A stretch of 33,573 bases of DNA from an uncultured Bacteroidales bacterium. GTDB lineage: Bacteria > Bacteroidota > Bacteroidia > Bacteroidales > UBA932. The notes under the pieces are model-generated. The model was not told the DNA's origin. It made no database searches and saw only the letters and a program-made list of their open reading frames with translations. Positions 7,386-16,214 of the stretch are shown in pieces. The stretch covers positions 1-33,573 of the forward strand of contig CAKULN010000030.1 in NCBI GenBank assembly GCA_934667175.1, read 5' to 3'. Made by a program: the position numbers and the translations under genes. Within the stretch, counting starts at the first letter, position 1, and each line of letters begins with the position of its first letter.

Positions 7386-8483
7386 TTATTCTTTAACGCA
7401 AATCAATATGTTGTGTCCCTGACCGATGCCGTCGATGATCTTCTCGACCTTCATCCCGGCTTTCTCTATAAGCCTTGTCAGGTCCTCGGAGTAGTACATC
7501 TTGCTGTTGCCGTTGGCCATCGCCGTGAAATACAGGCTGGTCATTGTCAGGCAGAAAGCCGCCGGTTCAAAACGTTGCCTGTTCCAAAGGAGTTCCATGA
7601 TGCAGAGTCTCGCTCCGGGACGGAGAATCTCTGCCGCCCTGCACAGAATGCTCAGTATCTCATCCTCGGAGAAACAATCCAGAAACTGGCTCATCCAGAT
7701 GACATCATATTCCTTATCGACAGGAAATCTGGTCTCCGGGTCGAGCAGGTTGCCCCCACAGCCATGGATTCTATCCGCCCCTGGCTTACCGGCCGTCTCT
7801 TTCCGCATAAGCCCGATCTGCTGAGGCAGGTCCAGAACAGTGACCTCGACATCCGGATCGTGGCCGACGCACTGGAGCGCCCATTTTCCGGTGTTGCCTC
7901 CGACATCAAGCAGATTCTTCACAGGACGGTCGAATATTATCTTCAGAGCCTCCTCGAAAGAATTGTTTGAATAGAAATGATCAAACGCGAACCAGCTTGT
8001 CCGGGCCGGCTCTGGAAGGGCGGAAAGGCCTTCGTAAATCGTGTTCCAATCTCCCAGACATTTCAGGCCGACGGGGCGGTGTTCCCTAAAGGATTCGTCC
8101 AGATGAAAGAACCCTTCGTAGTTGACATCGTTGTTGAAATCCATGTTGACCTTCGTGGCCTCATCCGTAAGCAAAAACCAGCCCACCTTGGAGATTGTGA
8201 ACCGGTCTGTCTCGGTGTCAACCAGCACAGTACCAATGCAGAGGCCGGCTTCCAGAAGACACTTTACGGCATATTCAGAGACTCCGACAGTCTCGACGAT
8301 CTCTTTCTCTGTCAGTCCTTCGCGATGGTCACGAAGAAGATCCAGGATGCCGTATTTCACCAACAGGCGGGACGCCTGGAAGACTATCGGGCCGAAAGCG
8401 ATGAACTCAGCCATCCGCTGCGCCTCACGCGCGGTGTACTGATCTTTGGTGTATCTTTTTTCGAGTTCAGGAAACAGTTCCAT
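7386..8483 (-). CDS. SAM-dependent O-methyltransferase-like protein
   Basis: 365 residues in the two-domain layout of small-molecule O-methyltransferases (acetylserotonin/caffeate type). Residues about 20-115 form a winged-helix dimerisation domain (LLVKYGILDLLRDHREGLTEKEI). Then comes the SAM-binding fold with NLLDVGGNTGKWAL near residue 190 and VTVLDLPQQIG after it. The ATG at 8483 comes directly after the TAG of the ammonia-lyase gene, so the two are coupled. A plausible substrate is the phenolic head group made from tyrosine, or a carboxylate or ring carbon of the product; sequence cannot decide. Confidence 0.85.
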   Translation of the reverse strand: MELFPELEKRYTKDQYTAREAQRMAEFIAFGPIVFQASRLLVKYGILDLLRDHREGLTEKEIVETVGVSEYAVKCLLEAGLCIGTVLVDTETDRFTISKVGWFLLTDEATKVNMDFNNDVNYEGFFHLDESFREHRPVGLKCLGDWNTIYEGLSALPEPARTSWFAFDHFYSNNSFEEALKIIFDRPVKNLLDVGGNTGKWALQCVGHDPDVEVTVLDLPQQIGLMRKETAGKPGADRIHGCGGNLLDPETRFPVDKEYDVIWMSQFLDCFSEDEILSILCRAAEILRPGARLCIMELLWNRQRFEPAAFCLTMTSLYFTAMANGNSKMYYSEDLTRLIEKAGMKVEKIIDGIGQGHNILICVKE

Positions 8484-10019
8484 CTATTTGAGGTTTAACG
8501 GGTTATTTCTCAGATATGATTCCACGGCCGCTATCTGTTCGTAGAACGGATTGTCCTCCACGAACTTAGGGATGATCGCACGGACATCGTCATAGACCTT
8601 TCTGGAAGTCGGGGCAAGTCTGCCGACGATTCCGAGACAGTCAACAGCCTGAGCCAAGGCGATGAAATGGATCGCGAATACCTGATAGGTGTTGTCGATG
8701 ACACGCTTGGTGAGCAGAGCCGTGTTGGTTCCCATGCTCACAATGTCCTGGTTGTCATTGTTGTTCGGTATGCTGTGGACGTAATTCGGCATCGCAAGGG
8801 TCTGACATTCAGCCGTTGTTGAAGTGGCCGTGAACTGGCATGCCTGCATTCCGTAGTTCAGTCCGAGAGTCCCCATATTCAGGAACGGAGGAAGGATGCC
8901 GTTGATGCGGTCGTGGAAAAGGTAGTTCAGCTGACGCTCGGCCGTCATGGCCATCCTTACCGTGGCGATCTTCACCTTGTCCTCCTCCAGCGAGATGTAG
9001 TCCCCATGGAAATTGCCGCCGTGGAAGACATTCTTAGCCACGTGATCCACAATCGGGTTATCACAGGCGGAGTTCAGTTCCTCCTCCAGCACCCTGCGGG
9101 CATTGGCGAATGTCTCATAGACAGGGCCGAGAATCTGCGGAGTGCACCTCAACGAATAGTAGGCCTGGACCTTGTGGTCAAAGGTACGGTCAGAGGCGTG
9201 GCCATTGTCGTAGAGGTCGTGCTCGCGTTTATGCAGGCAGCCACTTCCCTCGGAAAGAGCCCTCATCCTGGCGGCGATCACCTGCTGCCCCTCATGGCGG
9301 CGCACCTCGTTCAGTTCCTCAGACATCAAATCATCGAACGACGAGGCTATCTCATTCATCATCACGGAAGCCAGTGTCGCCCAATCAAGGAGCCTGTCCG
9401 CATAAATCTGGTTGACAACACCTATTCCTGTCATGAATGACGTTCCGTTGGAGATCGACAATCCTTCGCGGATATGAATCTTGAACGGCTCCAGGCCATT
9501 CTCTTTAAGAACCTCAGCGGACGGACGCCATTCCCCCTTATAGTGAACCTTTCCCTCACCGATCATGCAAAGTGCCATGTGGGCCAGTTGGACCAAGTCG
9601 CCGCTGGCGCCTACACTGCCATGCTGAGGAATGAACGGGAATATGTTCCTGTCGATCATCTCTACCAGAAGCTTGACCAAATCCGGATGCACACCCGAAC
9701 GGGCCTGGAGGAACGTTCCCAGACGGGCGATCATCGCAGACTTTACATAAATGTCATCCAGAGGTTCTCCGGCTCCCGTGGAATGGCTTCTGATGATGTT
9801 GTACTGAAGGTCTTTCAGGTACTTGTCATCCACCCTCCACTGCGCCATAGGGCCGAACCCGGTGTTGATCCCGTATATCACCTTCTCGGAGGCAAACTCC
9901 TCAAGGAATTTATAACACGCCTCAACCTCACCCATAGGAAGGTCACCCAGTGAGATCCGTTTATTATTGAATATTACATCTTCAGCCCAACTCATGGTGA
10001 GCGAGAAACTCCCTGCCAT
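8484..10019 (-). CDS. Tyrosine ammonia-lyase (HAL/PAL family)
   Basis: 511 residues. The MIO-forming triad Ala-Ser-Gly is at residues 138-140 in HGSVGASGDLVQLAHM. Other hallmarks are Tyr49 in VIYGINTGFG, RSHSTGAG (His79), YYSLRCTPQILGPV and NNNDNQDIVSMGTN. As I recall it, the Flavobacterium johnsoniae tyrosine ammonia-lyase shares these blocks closely, more than histidase does. It would turn tyrosine into p-coumarate, the aryl starter of flexirubin/DAR-type pigments. It is the first gene of the run and follows a TAnnTTTG promoter box. The start could also be the ATG at 9995 (MSWAED), closer to where family similarity begins. Histidase activity is the main alternative; no other hut gene is nearby. 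Confidence 0.88.
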   Translation of the reverse strand: MAGSFSLTMSWAEDVIFNNKRISLGDLPMGEVEACYKFLEEFASEKVIYGINTGFGPMAQWRVDDKYLKDLQYNIIRSHSTGAGEPLDDIYVKSAMIARLGTFLQARSGVHPDLVKLLVEMIDRNIFPFIPQHGSVGASGDLVQLAHMALCMIGEGKVHYKGEWRPSAEVLKENGLEPFKIHIREGLSISNGTSFMTGIGVVNQIYADRLLDWATLASVMMNEIASSFDDLMSEELNEVRRHEGQQVIAARMRALSEGSGCLHKREHDLYDNGHASDRTFDHKVQAYYSLRCTPQILGPVYETFANARRVLEEELNSACDNPIVDHVAKNVFHGGNFHGDYISLEEDKVKIATVRMAMTAERQLNYLFHDRINGILPPFLNMGTLGLNYGMQACQFTATSTTAECQTLAMPNYVHSIPNNNDNQDIVSMGTNTALLTKRVIDNTYQVFAIHFIALAQAVDCLGIVGRLAPTSRKVYDDVRAIIPKFVEDNPFYEQIAAVESYLRNNPLNLK

Positions 10020-10053
10020 AATATTACCGTTCTTTGATTCTAAAGCAATTTTA

Positions 10054-10061
10054 CAAAAATA
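10054..10061 (-). promoter_or_regulatory. Bacteroidetes-type -7 box for the polyene cluster
   Basis: On the minus strand this reads TATTTTTG, a full match to TAnnTTTG. It lies about 35 nt before the ATG of the tyrosine ammonia-lyase. A TTTG (10076-10079, minus) stands upstream but at a shorter distance than usual for the -33 element. No other promoter-like site is evident between the genes of the run, so this may drive the whole cluster. Confidence 0.6.
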
Positions 10062-10084
10062 CCAAATTATCGCTCCAAATGCAT

Positions 10085-10119
10085 AAAAAAGTGCGGGTTT
10101 CCGTCATGAAAGCCCACAC
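10085..10119 (-). terminator. Rho-independent terminator after the outer-membrane barrel gene
   Basis: Imperfect 12-bp stem (10091-10102 pairs with 10108-10119, two or three mismatches) around a 5-nt loop. On the minus strand it is followed by six T (A-run at 10085-10090). It lies below the stop of the gene at 10172-10654 and above the cluster promoter, so it separates the Rnf-side transcription unit from the polyene cluster. Confidence 0.7.
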
Positions 10120-10171
10120 TTTCCCAAATATTATCCTTTAATACTAGTAATCCTGACAGATTACCTGCTTG

Positions 10172-10654
10172 TTAGAATGCATAGCGGACACCGATGCCCA
10201 GGGCAAACGGACCGTCGCCTCTAAGGCCACTGTCACCGAACATAAGTCTCGGGCGGAAATCCACAGACAATTGAAGAGGAAAATCGAATGTGTACTCCAA
10301 ACCGACATTGCCGACGAATCCGGCATACACGGTGTTCTCGTCCTCATCATTCTCCCACACCGCCACGCTGGCACCTGGACCTGCATAGAATCCCCATTTT
10401 CCTTTTGGAGTCCAGTCTGGCTGAACAATCATGAAGTTATAGATGCCGTCCACATGGAATGCGCTCGTGCTGAACCCATTGTCCAGTCCCAGACCGAATT
10501 CAAGGAAATCGGATCCTCCCATGATGTAATTCTCGTAACTGACATCGATGCCATAATTACCGAGGCGCCCTCCGATCGACTTAGGCTGGGCGAATGCGAC
10601 TGTCACAGAACCGATAAGAAGCGTGAGAATCAGTAATGTCTTTTTCATAACCAT
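10172..10654 (-). CDS. Small outer-membrane beta-barrel protein
   Basis: 160 residues with a signal peptide (MKKTLLILTLLIGSVTVAFAQ) followed by alternating amphipathic strands rich in Gly and aromatics (YGIDVSYENYIMG, WGFYAGPGASVAVWEN, LGIGVRYAF) and a C-terminal Phe, which is typical of outer-membrane barrels recognised by BamA. It looks like an eight-strand barrel. Starts are possible at 10654 or at the ATG at 10648 (MKK). A TAGATTTTG box (minus, near 10692-10700) about 40 nt upstream could be its own promoter, with one extra T relative to consensus. It lies 43 nt after rnfA and could also be co-transcribed with it. Function unknown. Confidence 0.8.
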   Translation of the reverse strand: MVMKKTLLILTLLIGSVTVAFAQPKSIGGRLGNYGIDVSYENYIMGGSDFLEFGLGLDNGFSTSAFHVDGIYNFMIVQPDWTPKGKWGFYAGPGASVAVWENDEDENTVYAGFVGNVGLEYTFDFPLQLSVDFRPRLMFGDSGLRGDGPFALGIGVRYAF

Positions 10655-10697
10655 TGTAAATTAATGAAACCAATAAGGCAGAGGACTTCTACAAAAT

Positions 10698-11297
10698 CTA
10701 TACTAGACCAGAGAATCCCATGAACGCCATGGCAAGGATTCCGGCTGTAATAAGGGCTATCGGAATGCCTTTGAACGGCTTAGGCACATCATTTAAATCA
10801 AGGTGCTCGCGAAGGCCGGCGAACAGCACGAGGGCCATTCCGTAGCCGACGGCGGTCGCGAACGCATAGACAACGGACTCACCGAGGTTCAGCATGTGTG
10901 CGTGACCACCAAAAGCGAACTCCTTCGTGACCACGTTGAGAGCCACACCGAGCACTGCGCAGTTCGTGGTGATCAGAGGAAGGAATATTCCCAAAGCCTG
11001 ATAGAGGGACGGGCTGATCTTCTTCAGCACGATCTCCACCATCTGCACAAGGGCAGCGATCACAAGGATGAACGCGATGGTCTGAAGGAACTGAAGTCCG
11101 AAGGCTTCCAGAAGATACTGATTTATAAGATAAGTCACCAAAGTCGCAAGGGTGATCACAAAGCACACCGCTCCGGCCATACCGGTCGCCGTGGAGATCT
11201 TGTTGGAGACACCCAGGAACGGACATGTACCCAGGAACTGGGCGAGCATGATGTTATTGACGAATATCGCCGAGATTATTATAAGAAAATATTCCAT
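10698..11297 (-). CDS. rnfA: Rnf complex subunit A
   Basis: 199 residues, six membrane helices. It belongs to the RnfA/NqrE family; the cysteines thought to hold the intramembrane iron-sulfur centre with RnfE are present in FLGTCPFLG and TTNCAVLG. The complex moves electrons from reduced ferredoxin to NAD+ and pumps Na+ or H+ across the inner membrane. It is the last gene of the rnf set, three bases after rnfE. Length is usual. Confidence 0.95.
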   Translation of the reverse strand: MEYFLIIISAIFVNNIMLAQFLGTCPFLGVSNKISTATGMAGAVCFVITLATLVTYLINQYLLEAFGLQFLQTIAFILVIAALVQMVEIVLKKISPSLYQALGIFLPLITTNCAVLGVALNVVTKEFAFGGHAHMLNLGESVVYAFATAVGYGMALVLFAGLREHLDLNDVPKPFKGIPIALITAGILAMAFMGFSGLV

Positions 11298-11300
11298 GGC

Positions 11301-11891
11301 TTAGTTCTTTTTAGCGATTTTGTTGAACAGTACCATAAGGTAACCAAGGGCGAGGAACGCTCCCGGAGCCATCACGAACACAAGGATTCCGTCGCCTGAG
11401 ATCAGTTTGAGACCAAAAACAGAGCCGCTTCCCAAGATCTCGCGGACAATTCCGATGACCGTCAGGGAGAGTGTGAAGCCGCAGCCGATTCCAAGTCCGT
11501 CAAGGGCGGAGTCGAAGATGCCGTTCTTGTTGGCGAACGCCTCGGCGCGTCCGAGGACAATGCAGTTCACCACGATCAACGGTATGAACAGACCGAGGGT
11601 GGCGTACATCGCCGGAGTGTAGGCCTGCATGGCGAACTGGAGAATCGTCACGAAAGTGGCGATGACCACGATATAGACAGGAATATGCACCTTGTCAGGA
11701 ACCACAGGAGCGATCGCCGAGATGGCGATGTTCGAAAGCACCAGGACGAAAAGTGTGGCGAGGCCCATGCTAAGGCCGTTGATGGCCGAAGTAGTGGTCG
11801 CCAGCGTAGGACACATACCCAGAAGCAGTACAAAAGTAGGGTTTTCCTTCAGGAAACCTTTGGTGAAAAGATTCAGTTTATTGCTGCTCAT
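11301..11891 (-). CDS. rnfE: Rnf complex subunit E
   Basis: 196 residues with six predicted membrane helices, homologous to RnfA in inverted topology. Cys motifs LLGMCPTLATTT and VVNCIVLGRAEAFA match the family and would supply the other half of the membrane Fe-S centre. It ends four bases before rnfA and starts four bases after rnfG, so it is translated as part of the set. Confidence 0.95.
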   Translation of the reverse strand: MSSNKLNLFTKGFLKENPTFVLLLGMCPTLATTTSAINGLSMGLATLFVLVLSNIAISAIAPVVPDKVHIPVYIVVIATFVTILQFAMQAYTPAMYATLGLFIPLIVVNCIVLGRAEAFANKNGIFDSALDGLGIGCGFTLSLTVIGIVREILGSGSVFGLKLISGDGILVFVMAPGAFLALGYLMVLFNKIAKKN

Positions 11892-11894
11892 AGC

Positions 11895-12458
11895 CTATTC
11901 TCCTTTGATTGAATTGAAAGCCTTCACGGCGTTATCAATGGCCAGTGCGTAAGCCCTTGAGGTGATTGTGGAGGCCGTGATGGCATCCACGTCGCCACCG
12001 TCTTTCTTGACTGTCAAAGTCTTGGAAGACGGGTCAAAGCCCTTGAACTGGTTCATGAACTTCTCATCGGTGTTGCACTTGGCGCCAAGACCAGGGGTCT
12101 CGTTGTGGGACAGGACGGAAGTGTTGTAGACCACGCCGTCGGCGGTGATGCCGACCATCAGGACAAGCGGGCCGCCGAATCCGACGGTCGTTGACTTCAC
12201 GGCGTAGGCCACAGGAGCACCGTCCTTGGTGCTGACATAATATTCAGAAGCCTGTCCGCCGACCTCGACTGGTTTGGCCTCGGAGAGTTCGCCTCCCTCC
12301 GGAAGCACGGCTCCGATGGAAGCCTTGAGGATGTCAGCGTTGGCCTTTGCGATCGGCTCGGCGGTCAGGGCGTACATTCCACCCAGAAGAGCGGAGCAGA
12401 CAAGGCTCACAATTGTCAGGCAGACCACCATTGTGGTGAGATTTGATTTTACAGCCAT
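11895..12458 (-). CDS. rnfG: Rnf complex subunit G (FMN-binding)
   Basis: 187 residues with one N-terminal membrane helix and a periplasmic FMN-binding domain. The site for covalent flavin attachment is in DAITASTITSRAYA near the C-terminus, a variant of the usual SGAT-type motif; the threonine is kept. VGFGGPLVLMVGI and HNETPGLGAKCN are also typical. It passes electrons between the other membrane subunits. Spacing to rnfD is three bases. Confidence 0.93.
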   Translation of the reverse strand: MAVKSNLTTMVVCLTIVSLVCSALLGGMYALTAEPIAKANADILKASIGAVLPEGGELSEAKPVEVGGQASEYYVSTKDGAPVAYAVKSTTVGFGGPLVLMVGITADGVVYNTSVLSHNETPGLGAKCNTDEKFMNQFKGFDPSSKTLTVKKDGGDVDAITASTITSRAYALAIDNAVKAFNSIKGE

Positions 12459-12461
12459 GAT

Positions 12462-13445
12462 CTATGCCCTCCCGTATTTTTTCTGATGGAACCACTTGTT
12501 GAGAAGCGGGACCACAGAGTTCATGATAAGTATAGCGAAGCTTACTCCTTCAGGATACGATCCGAAATATCTGATCATCAACGTGATGAAACCGATTCCG
12601 ACACCGAAGATGATGCCGCCCTTCGTGCTCATAGGTGAGGTCACATAGTCGGTCGCCATGAAGCATGAACCGAGGAGAAGACCACCGGTGAGGAGGTTGA
12701 AGGCAGGGTCGGTGAACTGAGCCGGATCAGCGAGCCAGAAGATGCATGAGACTGCGGCCACGGTTCCAAGGATGGAAAGAGTGATCCAAGGCTTGATGAC
12801 CTTGCGGACAAGCAGGTAGATGAAGCCGATAAGAATGGCGATGGCGCTTGCCTCTCCGGCGGATCCGCCGATGTTGGCGAAGAGCATCTGCGACGCTGAG
12901 AAGCCATTCTGGGCGATAAGATCCGAAGCGGAAAGTCCTTTCATCAGCCCCTCGTTGATAATACCGAGAGGAGTCGCCCCCGAAATCGCATCCGCCCCAA
13001 AAAGGCCTCCCGGGATCGTCCAGTTGGTCATGTAGGTCGGGAACGAGATGAGCAGGAACACACGTCCCACGAGAGCCGGGTTGAATACATTCTGTCCGAG
13101 ACCGCCGAAAGTCATCTTCGCGACTCCGATGGCGACCACGGCTCCGATGAACACAACCCACCAAGGAGTGGAAGCCGGCAGGTTGAGCGCCAGCAGGATT
13201 CCGGTCACGGCCGCCGACCAGTCACCGACGGTGGACGGAGCCTTAAGCAGATATTTAGTGATCAAATACTCCAGCGCCACGCAGGAGATGACGCTGACAG
13301 CCAGGACCAGCAATTCGGCAAGGCCGTAGAACACGACCGAAACCAAAACAGCCGGAATCAAGGCGATCACGACATCCCTCATCAAGACCGGTGTGGTGGT
13401 CTTGGAATGAAGGTGCGGAGAAGGTGAAACCAACAATCTTTCCAT
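12462..13445 (-). CDS. rnfD: Rnf complex subunit D
   Basis: 327 residues, about nine membrane helices. The covalent FMN threonine is in DAISGATPLGI (S-G-A-T), and other family blocks are VSPSPHLHSK at the N-terminus and FMATDYVTSPMSTKGGI near the end. It is the central membrane subunit holding flavin and contributes to ion movement. It lies four bases after rnfC. Length and motifs are ordinary. Confidence 0.95.
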   Translation of the reverse strand: MERLLVSPSPHLHSKTTTPVLMRDVVIALIPAVLVSVVFYGLAELLVLAVSVISCVALEYLITKYLLKAPSTVGDWSAAVTGILLALNLPASTPWWVVFIGAVVAIGVAKMTFGGLGQNVFNPALVGRVFLLISFPTYMTNWTIPGGLFGADAISGATPLGIINEGLMKGLSASDLIAQNGFSASQMLFANIGGSAGEASAIAILIGFIYLLVRKVIKPWITLSILGTVAAVSCIFWLADPAQFTDPAFNLLTGGLLLGSCFMATDYVTSPMSTKGGIIFGVGIGFITLMIRYFGSYPEGVSFAILIMNSVVPLLNKWFHQKKYGRA

Positions 13446-13449
13446 ATTC

Positions 13450-14847
13450 TTAAACAGTTTTTGCTTTTGCGGCTTCAGCGGCGGCCTTGGCGGCTGCGGC
13501 GCGAGCCCTCATTATTCCCATGACCTGACCTCTCGCCATGCTTATGATGTCCAGCAGCGGAATGTAGGAAGGGCAGGTGTAAAGACAGCAACCACACTGG
13601 ATGCAATCCTGAGCGGCGTTGGCCTCAAGCTCATCCGTGTTCCCGGCCTTGGCGAGACGGTAGAGCAGGAACGGCTCAAGTCCCATAGGGCAGGCGTCCG
13701 CGCATTTTCCGCAGCGGATGCAATGGCCTTCAGGATGTCTCTTGGTCTGTTCCTCGGTGAGGAAGAGCAGGGCTCCGGTCCCCTTGAGTGTTGCGGCGTC
13801 GAGGTTGGCGATCGCCTTGCCCATCATAGGGCCGCCGCTGATGATCTTGGCGGCATTCTCTGGAACGCCTCCGAGGTAGTCGATGATGTAACGGAGCGGA
13901 GTCCCGACCCTGACAAGCAGGTTGGCCTGCTTAGGAAAGCACTCACCGGTCACGGTCACTGAGTTGTCAATCAACGGTTTGTTCTTCTGCACAGCGTCAT
14001 AGACGGCAAGAGCAGTGGCGACATTCTGGACTACAGCGCCAACGTCGATAGGCAGTCCGCCGGACTTCACCTGACGGTGCATCACAGCGTCGATCAGCTG
14101 TTTCTCACCACCCTCAGGGTATTTCTTCATCAGCGGAAGCACCACGATGCCGTCGTACTTGGATGACTTGCCTTTCAATTCCGCAAGGACTTTCTGAATA
14201 TGCTCGATCGCCTCCGGCTTGTTGTCCTCGATGGCGATGGTCGCGTCGGCGACGCCGAGAGCCTGCTTGATTAGAGCCGTGCCCACAACAACCTGCTCGC
14301 CCTTCTCAAGAAGGGTACGGAAGTCGGAAGTCAGATAAGGCTCGCACTCGCAGCCGTTGATGATCAGCATCTCGCACTTCTTTCCTGGAGGCGGGGTCAG
14401 CTTAACGTGAGTAGGGAATGTGGCTCCGCCGAGTCCGACGACTCCGCCGAGACGAATCTTCTCGATGATGGCTTTCCCGTCTTCAGGAATGTCTGTCACG
14501 AGGGTTTCCGAACGGTCAATGCCCTCTGCCCACTCATCTCCTTCCACGGCGATCTCGACGTAGGTCTGGACGTTTCCGGCGAGATCCTTACGCGGGCCGA
14601 TGGACTTCACGGTTCCGGAAACGGAAGAGTGGATGAAGGCGGACACGAATCCGCCCGGCTCGGCGATCGGCTGGCCGACCTTTACCTTGTCACCGACAGC
14701 GACAAGCGGCTTGGCCGGAGCGCCGATGTGCTGGGCAAGGGAAATATACACGGCCCCTGGCAGCGGAAGAGCCTCTATGGCGCAGTCGCGCGATATCTTG
14801 GCGTCATTCGGGTGGACGCCTCCGATAGAGAATGTTCTGTTAGCCAT
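13450..14847 (-). CDS. rnfC: Rnf complex subunit C
   Basis: 465 residues. The N-terminal part has a glycine-rich flavin/NAD-binding region (LGGVGLGGATFPTHVKL, preceded by a barrel-sandwich-like domain). The C-terminal part has two 4Fe-4S motifs, CIRCGKCADACPMGLEP and CIQCGCCLYTCPSYIP. In the Rnf complex this soluble subunit is the NAD site. It ends with an Ala/Lys-rich tail (about residues 445-465) without long extension. Its ATG lies inside the end of rnfB (8-nt overlap), which is a tight coupling. Confidence 0.95.
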   Translation of the reverse strand: MANRTFSIGGVHPNDAKISRDCAIEALPLPGAVYISLAQHIGAPAKPLVAVGDKVKVGQPIAEPGGFVSAFIHSSVSGTVKSIGPRKDLAGNVQTYVEIAVEGDEWAEGIDRSETLVTDIPEDGKAIIEKIRLGGVVGLGGATFPTHVKLTPPPGKKCEMLIINGCECEPYLTSDFRTLLEKGEQVVVGTALIKQALGVADATIAIEDNKPEAIEHIQKVLAELKGKSSKYDGIVVLPLMKKYPEGGEKQLIDAVMHRQVKSGGLPIDVGAVVQNVATALAVYDAVQKNKPLIDNSVTVTGECFPKQANLLVRVGTPLRYIIDYLGGVPENAAKIISGGPMMGKAIANLDAATLKGTGALLFLTEEQTKRHPEGHCIRCGKCADACPMGLEPFLLYRLAKAGNTDELEANAAQDCIQCGCCLYTCPSYIPLLDIISMARGQVMGIMRARAAAAKAAAEAAKAKTV

Positions 14848-15769
14848 TGTTCTGTTCCTCCTTCTTTACAGTGGCGGCAGCCGCCGCGGCCTCTCTGGCC
14901 TTTTTCTGACGTTCCTGGACACGGGCCCTGACGGCATCCTTGTCCAGTGGCTTAGGGAAGTTCACCCCGATGATCGCTCCTGTAGGGCACATAGCCTCGC
15001 ACTCACGGCAAAGCTTGCACTTCGCGAAATCGATGTAAGCGACATTGTTCTCGACAGTGATGGCGTCGTGGGTACAGGTCTTGGCGCAGATTCCGCAACC
15101 GATGCAGCCGGCGGAGCATGCCTTCTTCACGGCCGGTCCCTTGTCCTTGTTCACACAGGACACGAACATTCTCATTCCGCGGGGTCCCTTGGCCCTCAAC
15201 TCGATGATGGACTTAGGGCAGGCCTTGACGCAGGCGCCGCAAGCCGTACACTTCTCCTGATCCACGACAGGCAGGCCTGTCTCAGGATTCATCGACAAGG
15301 CTCCGAACTGACAGGCAGCCACGCAGTCCCCGCAACCGAGACAACCGAAAGCGCATCCGGTGTCGCCGGCGTAAAGGGCAGCCTTGACCTTGCAGGAGGC
15401 CGTACCGTCATATTCATTGACCCTTGGTCTGGCGGCGCAGGTGCCACCGCAGCGCACCACAGCCACCATCGGTGCCTTCTCCTTGACCTCGTAGCCAAGG
15501 ATCGCGGCAACCTTCTTCATTGTCTCATTGCCTCCGACAGGACAGAAATTGTTGTCCAGGTTCGGGGCCTTCACCGCAGCCTCGGCGAACGCGTGGCAGC
15601 CGGCGAAACCACAACCTCCGCAGTTCGCGCCTGGCATTGCCTTCTCGACCTCCTCGATGCGCGGATCCTCCTCTACCTTGAACCGCTGCGCGACAAGGTA
15701 AAGGGCCAACGCCAGCAGGAGGCCAAGCCCCGTGATGACTGCGATGGTCCAGATGATTGTTGTTGTCAT
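14840..15769 (-). CDS. rnfB: Rnf complex subunit B (polyferredoxin)
   Basis: 309 residues. One N-terminal membrane helix is followed by the RnfB-specific Fe-S domain, GANCGGCGFAGCHAFAEA, and then by four ferredoxin-like cysteine clusters: CLGCGDCVAACQFGAL, CTACGACVKACPKSI, CIGCGICAKTCTHDAI and CKLCRECEAMCPTGAI. It is the entry point for electrons from ferredoxin. The Ala/Lys-rich tail after residue 285 looks flexible. First gene of the rnf set, 27 bases after the RseC-like gene. Confidence 0.95.
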   Translation of the reverse strand: MTTTIIWTIAVITGLGLLLALALYLVAQRFKVEEDPRIEEVEKAMPGANCGGCGFAGCHAFAEAAVKAPNLDNNFCPVGGNETMKKVAAILGYEVKEKAPMVAVVRCGGTCAARPRVNEYDGTASCKVKAALYAGDTGCAFGCLGCGDCVAACQFGALSMNPETGLPVVDQEKCTACGACVKACPKSIIELRAKGPRGMRMFVSCVNKDKGPAVKKACSAGCIGCGICAKTCTHDAITVENNVAYIDFAKCKLCRECEAMCPTGAIIGVNFPKPLDKDAVRARVQERQKKAREAAAAAATVKKEEQNNG

Positions 15770-15796
15770 AAAGCCAAATAAAAGCTAATTAATTAG

Positions 15797-16213
15797 TTAT
15801 TTCCGAATATAAAACACATACCCTTCCGCAAGGCGGTTCCTGCAGAGGTAGAGTATGAGGTAATACACCGCGATTCCCCCGATCGAAACCAGCCCGGAGG
15901 CCAGCTCGCCGAGTCCAATCGACGACAAAGATAACACTAAAATCAGTAATATCATCAAAGGAATCACATAAGAGAGCAGGACAGCCTTGAGCCCCATCTT
16001 TCTTGCGAGGCAGACCTCCACCTCCTGGCCTATCGAATATGTCTGCCCCCCGTACAGCGGAACCTCCACAATCTTCTTCTTGGACTCCGCCGCACCGCAA
16101 AGACCTGCCGCATGACAGGAGGAGCAGGCGGATTCGGACACAATCCGTACGGACACGCTGTCCTTCCCGACAGACACAACCATACCCTTATGCGAGACTT
16201 CCCCGGACGCCAT
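15797..16213 (-). CDS. RseC/SoxR-reducing-type membrane protein
   Basis: 138 residues. The N-terminal part carries CSSCHAAGLCG, a Cys cluster of the RseC/MucC family, and two membrane helices follow (about residues 75-115). E. coli RseC and the Rnf-like Rsx complex act together to reset SoxR. In Bacteroidota the family member next to rnfB is common and probably helps assemble the complex or its redox work. I chose ATG at 16213, one base after the TAG of the DUF3108 gene; an upstream in-frame TTG at 16222 overlaps that gene. Confidence 0.85.
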   Translation of the reverse strand: MASGEVSHKGMVVSVGKDSVSVRIVSESACSSCHAAGLCGAAESKKKIVEVPLYGGQTYSIGQEVEVCLARKMGLKAVLLSYVIPLMILLILVLSLSSIGLGELASGLVSIGGIAVYYLILYLCRNRLAEGYVFYIRK

Positions 16214-16214
16214 C

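Noticed and set aside
13450..13510. Ala/Lys-rich tail of RnfC as a possible frameshift
   Set aside because: RnfC proteins often end in Ala/Lys-rich tails, and the frame, stop and spacing to rnfD are normal.
14600..15781. Open frame of 393 codons on the plus strand opposite rnfC/rnfB
   Set aside because: It is the complement of two well supported Rnf genes; the long frame follows from their G+C-rich codon use and shows no family motifs.
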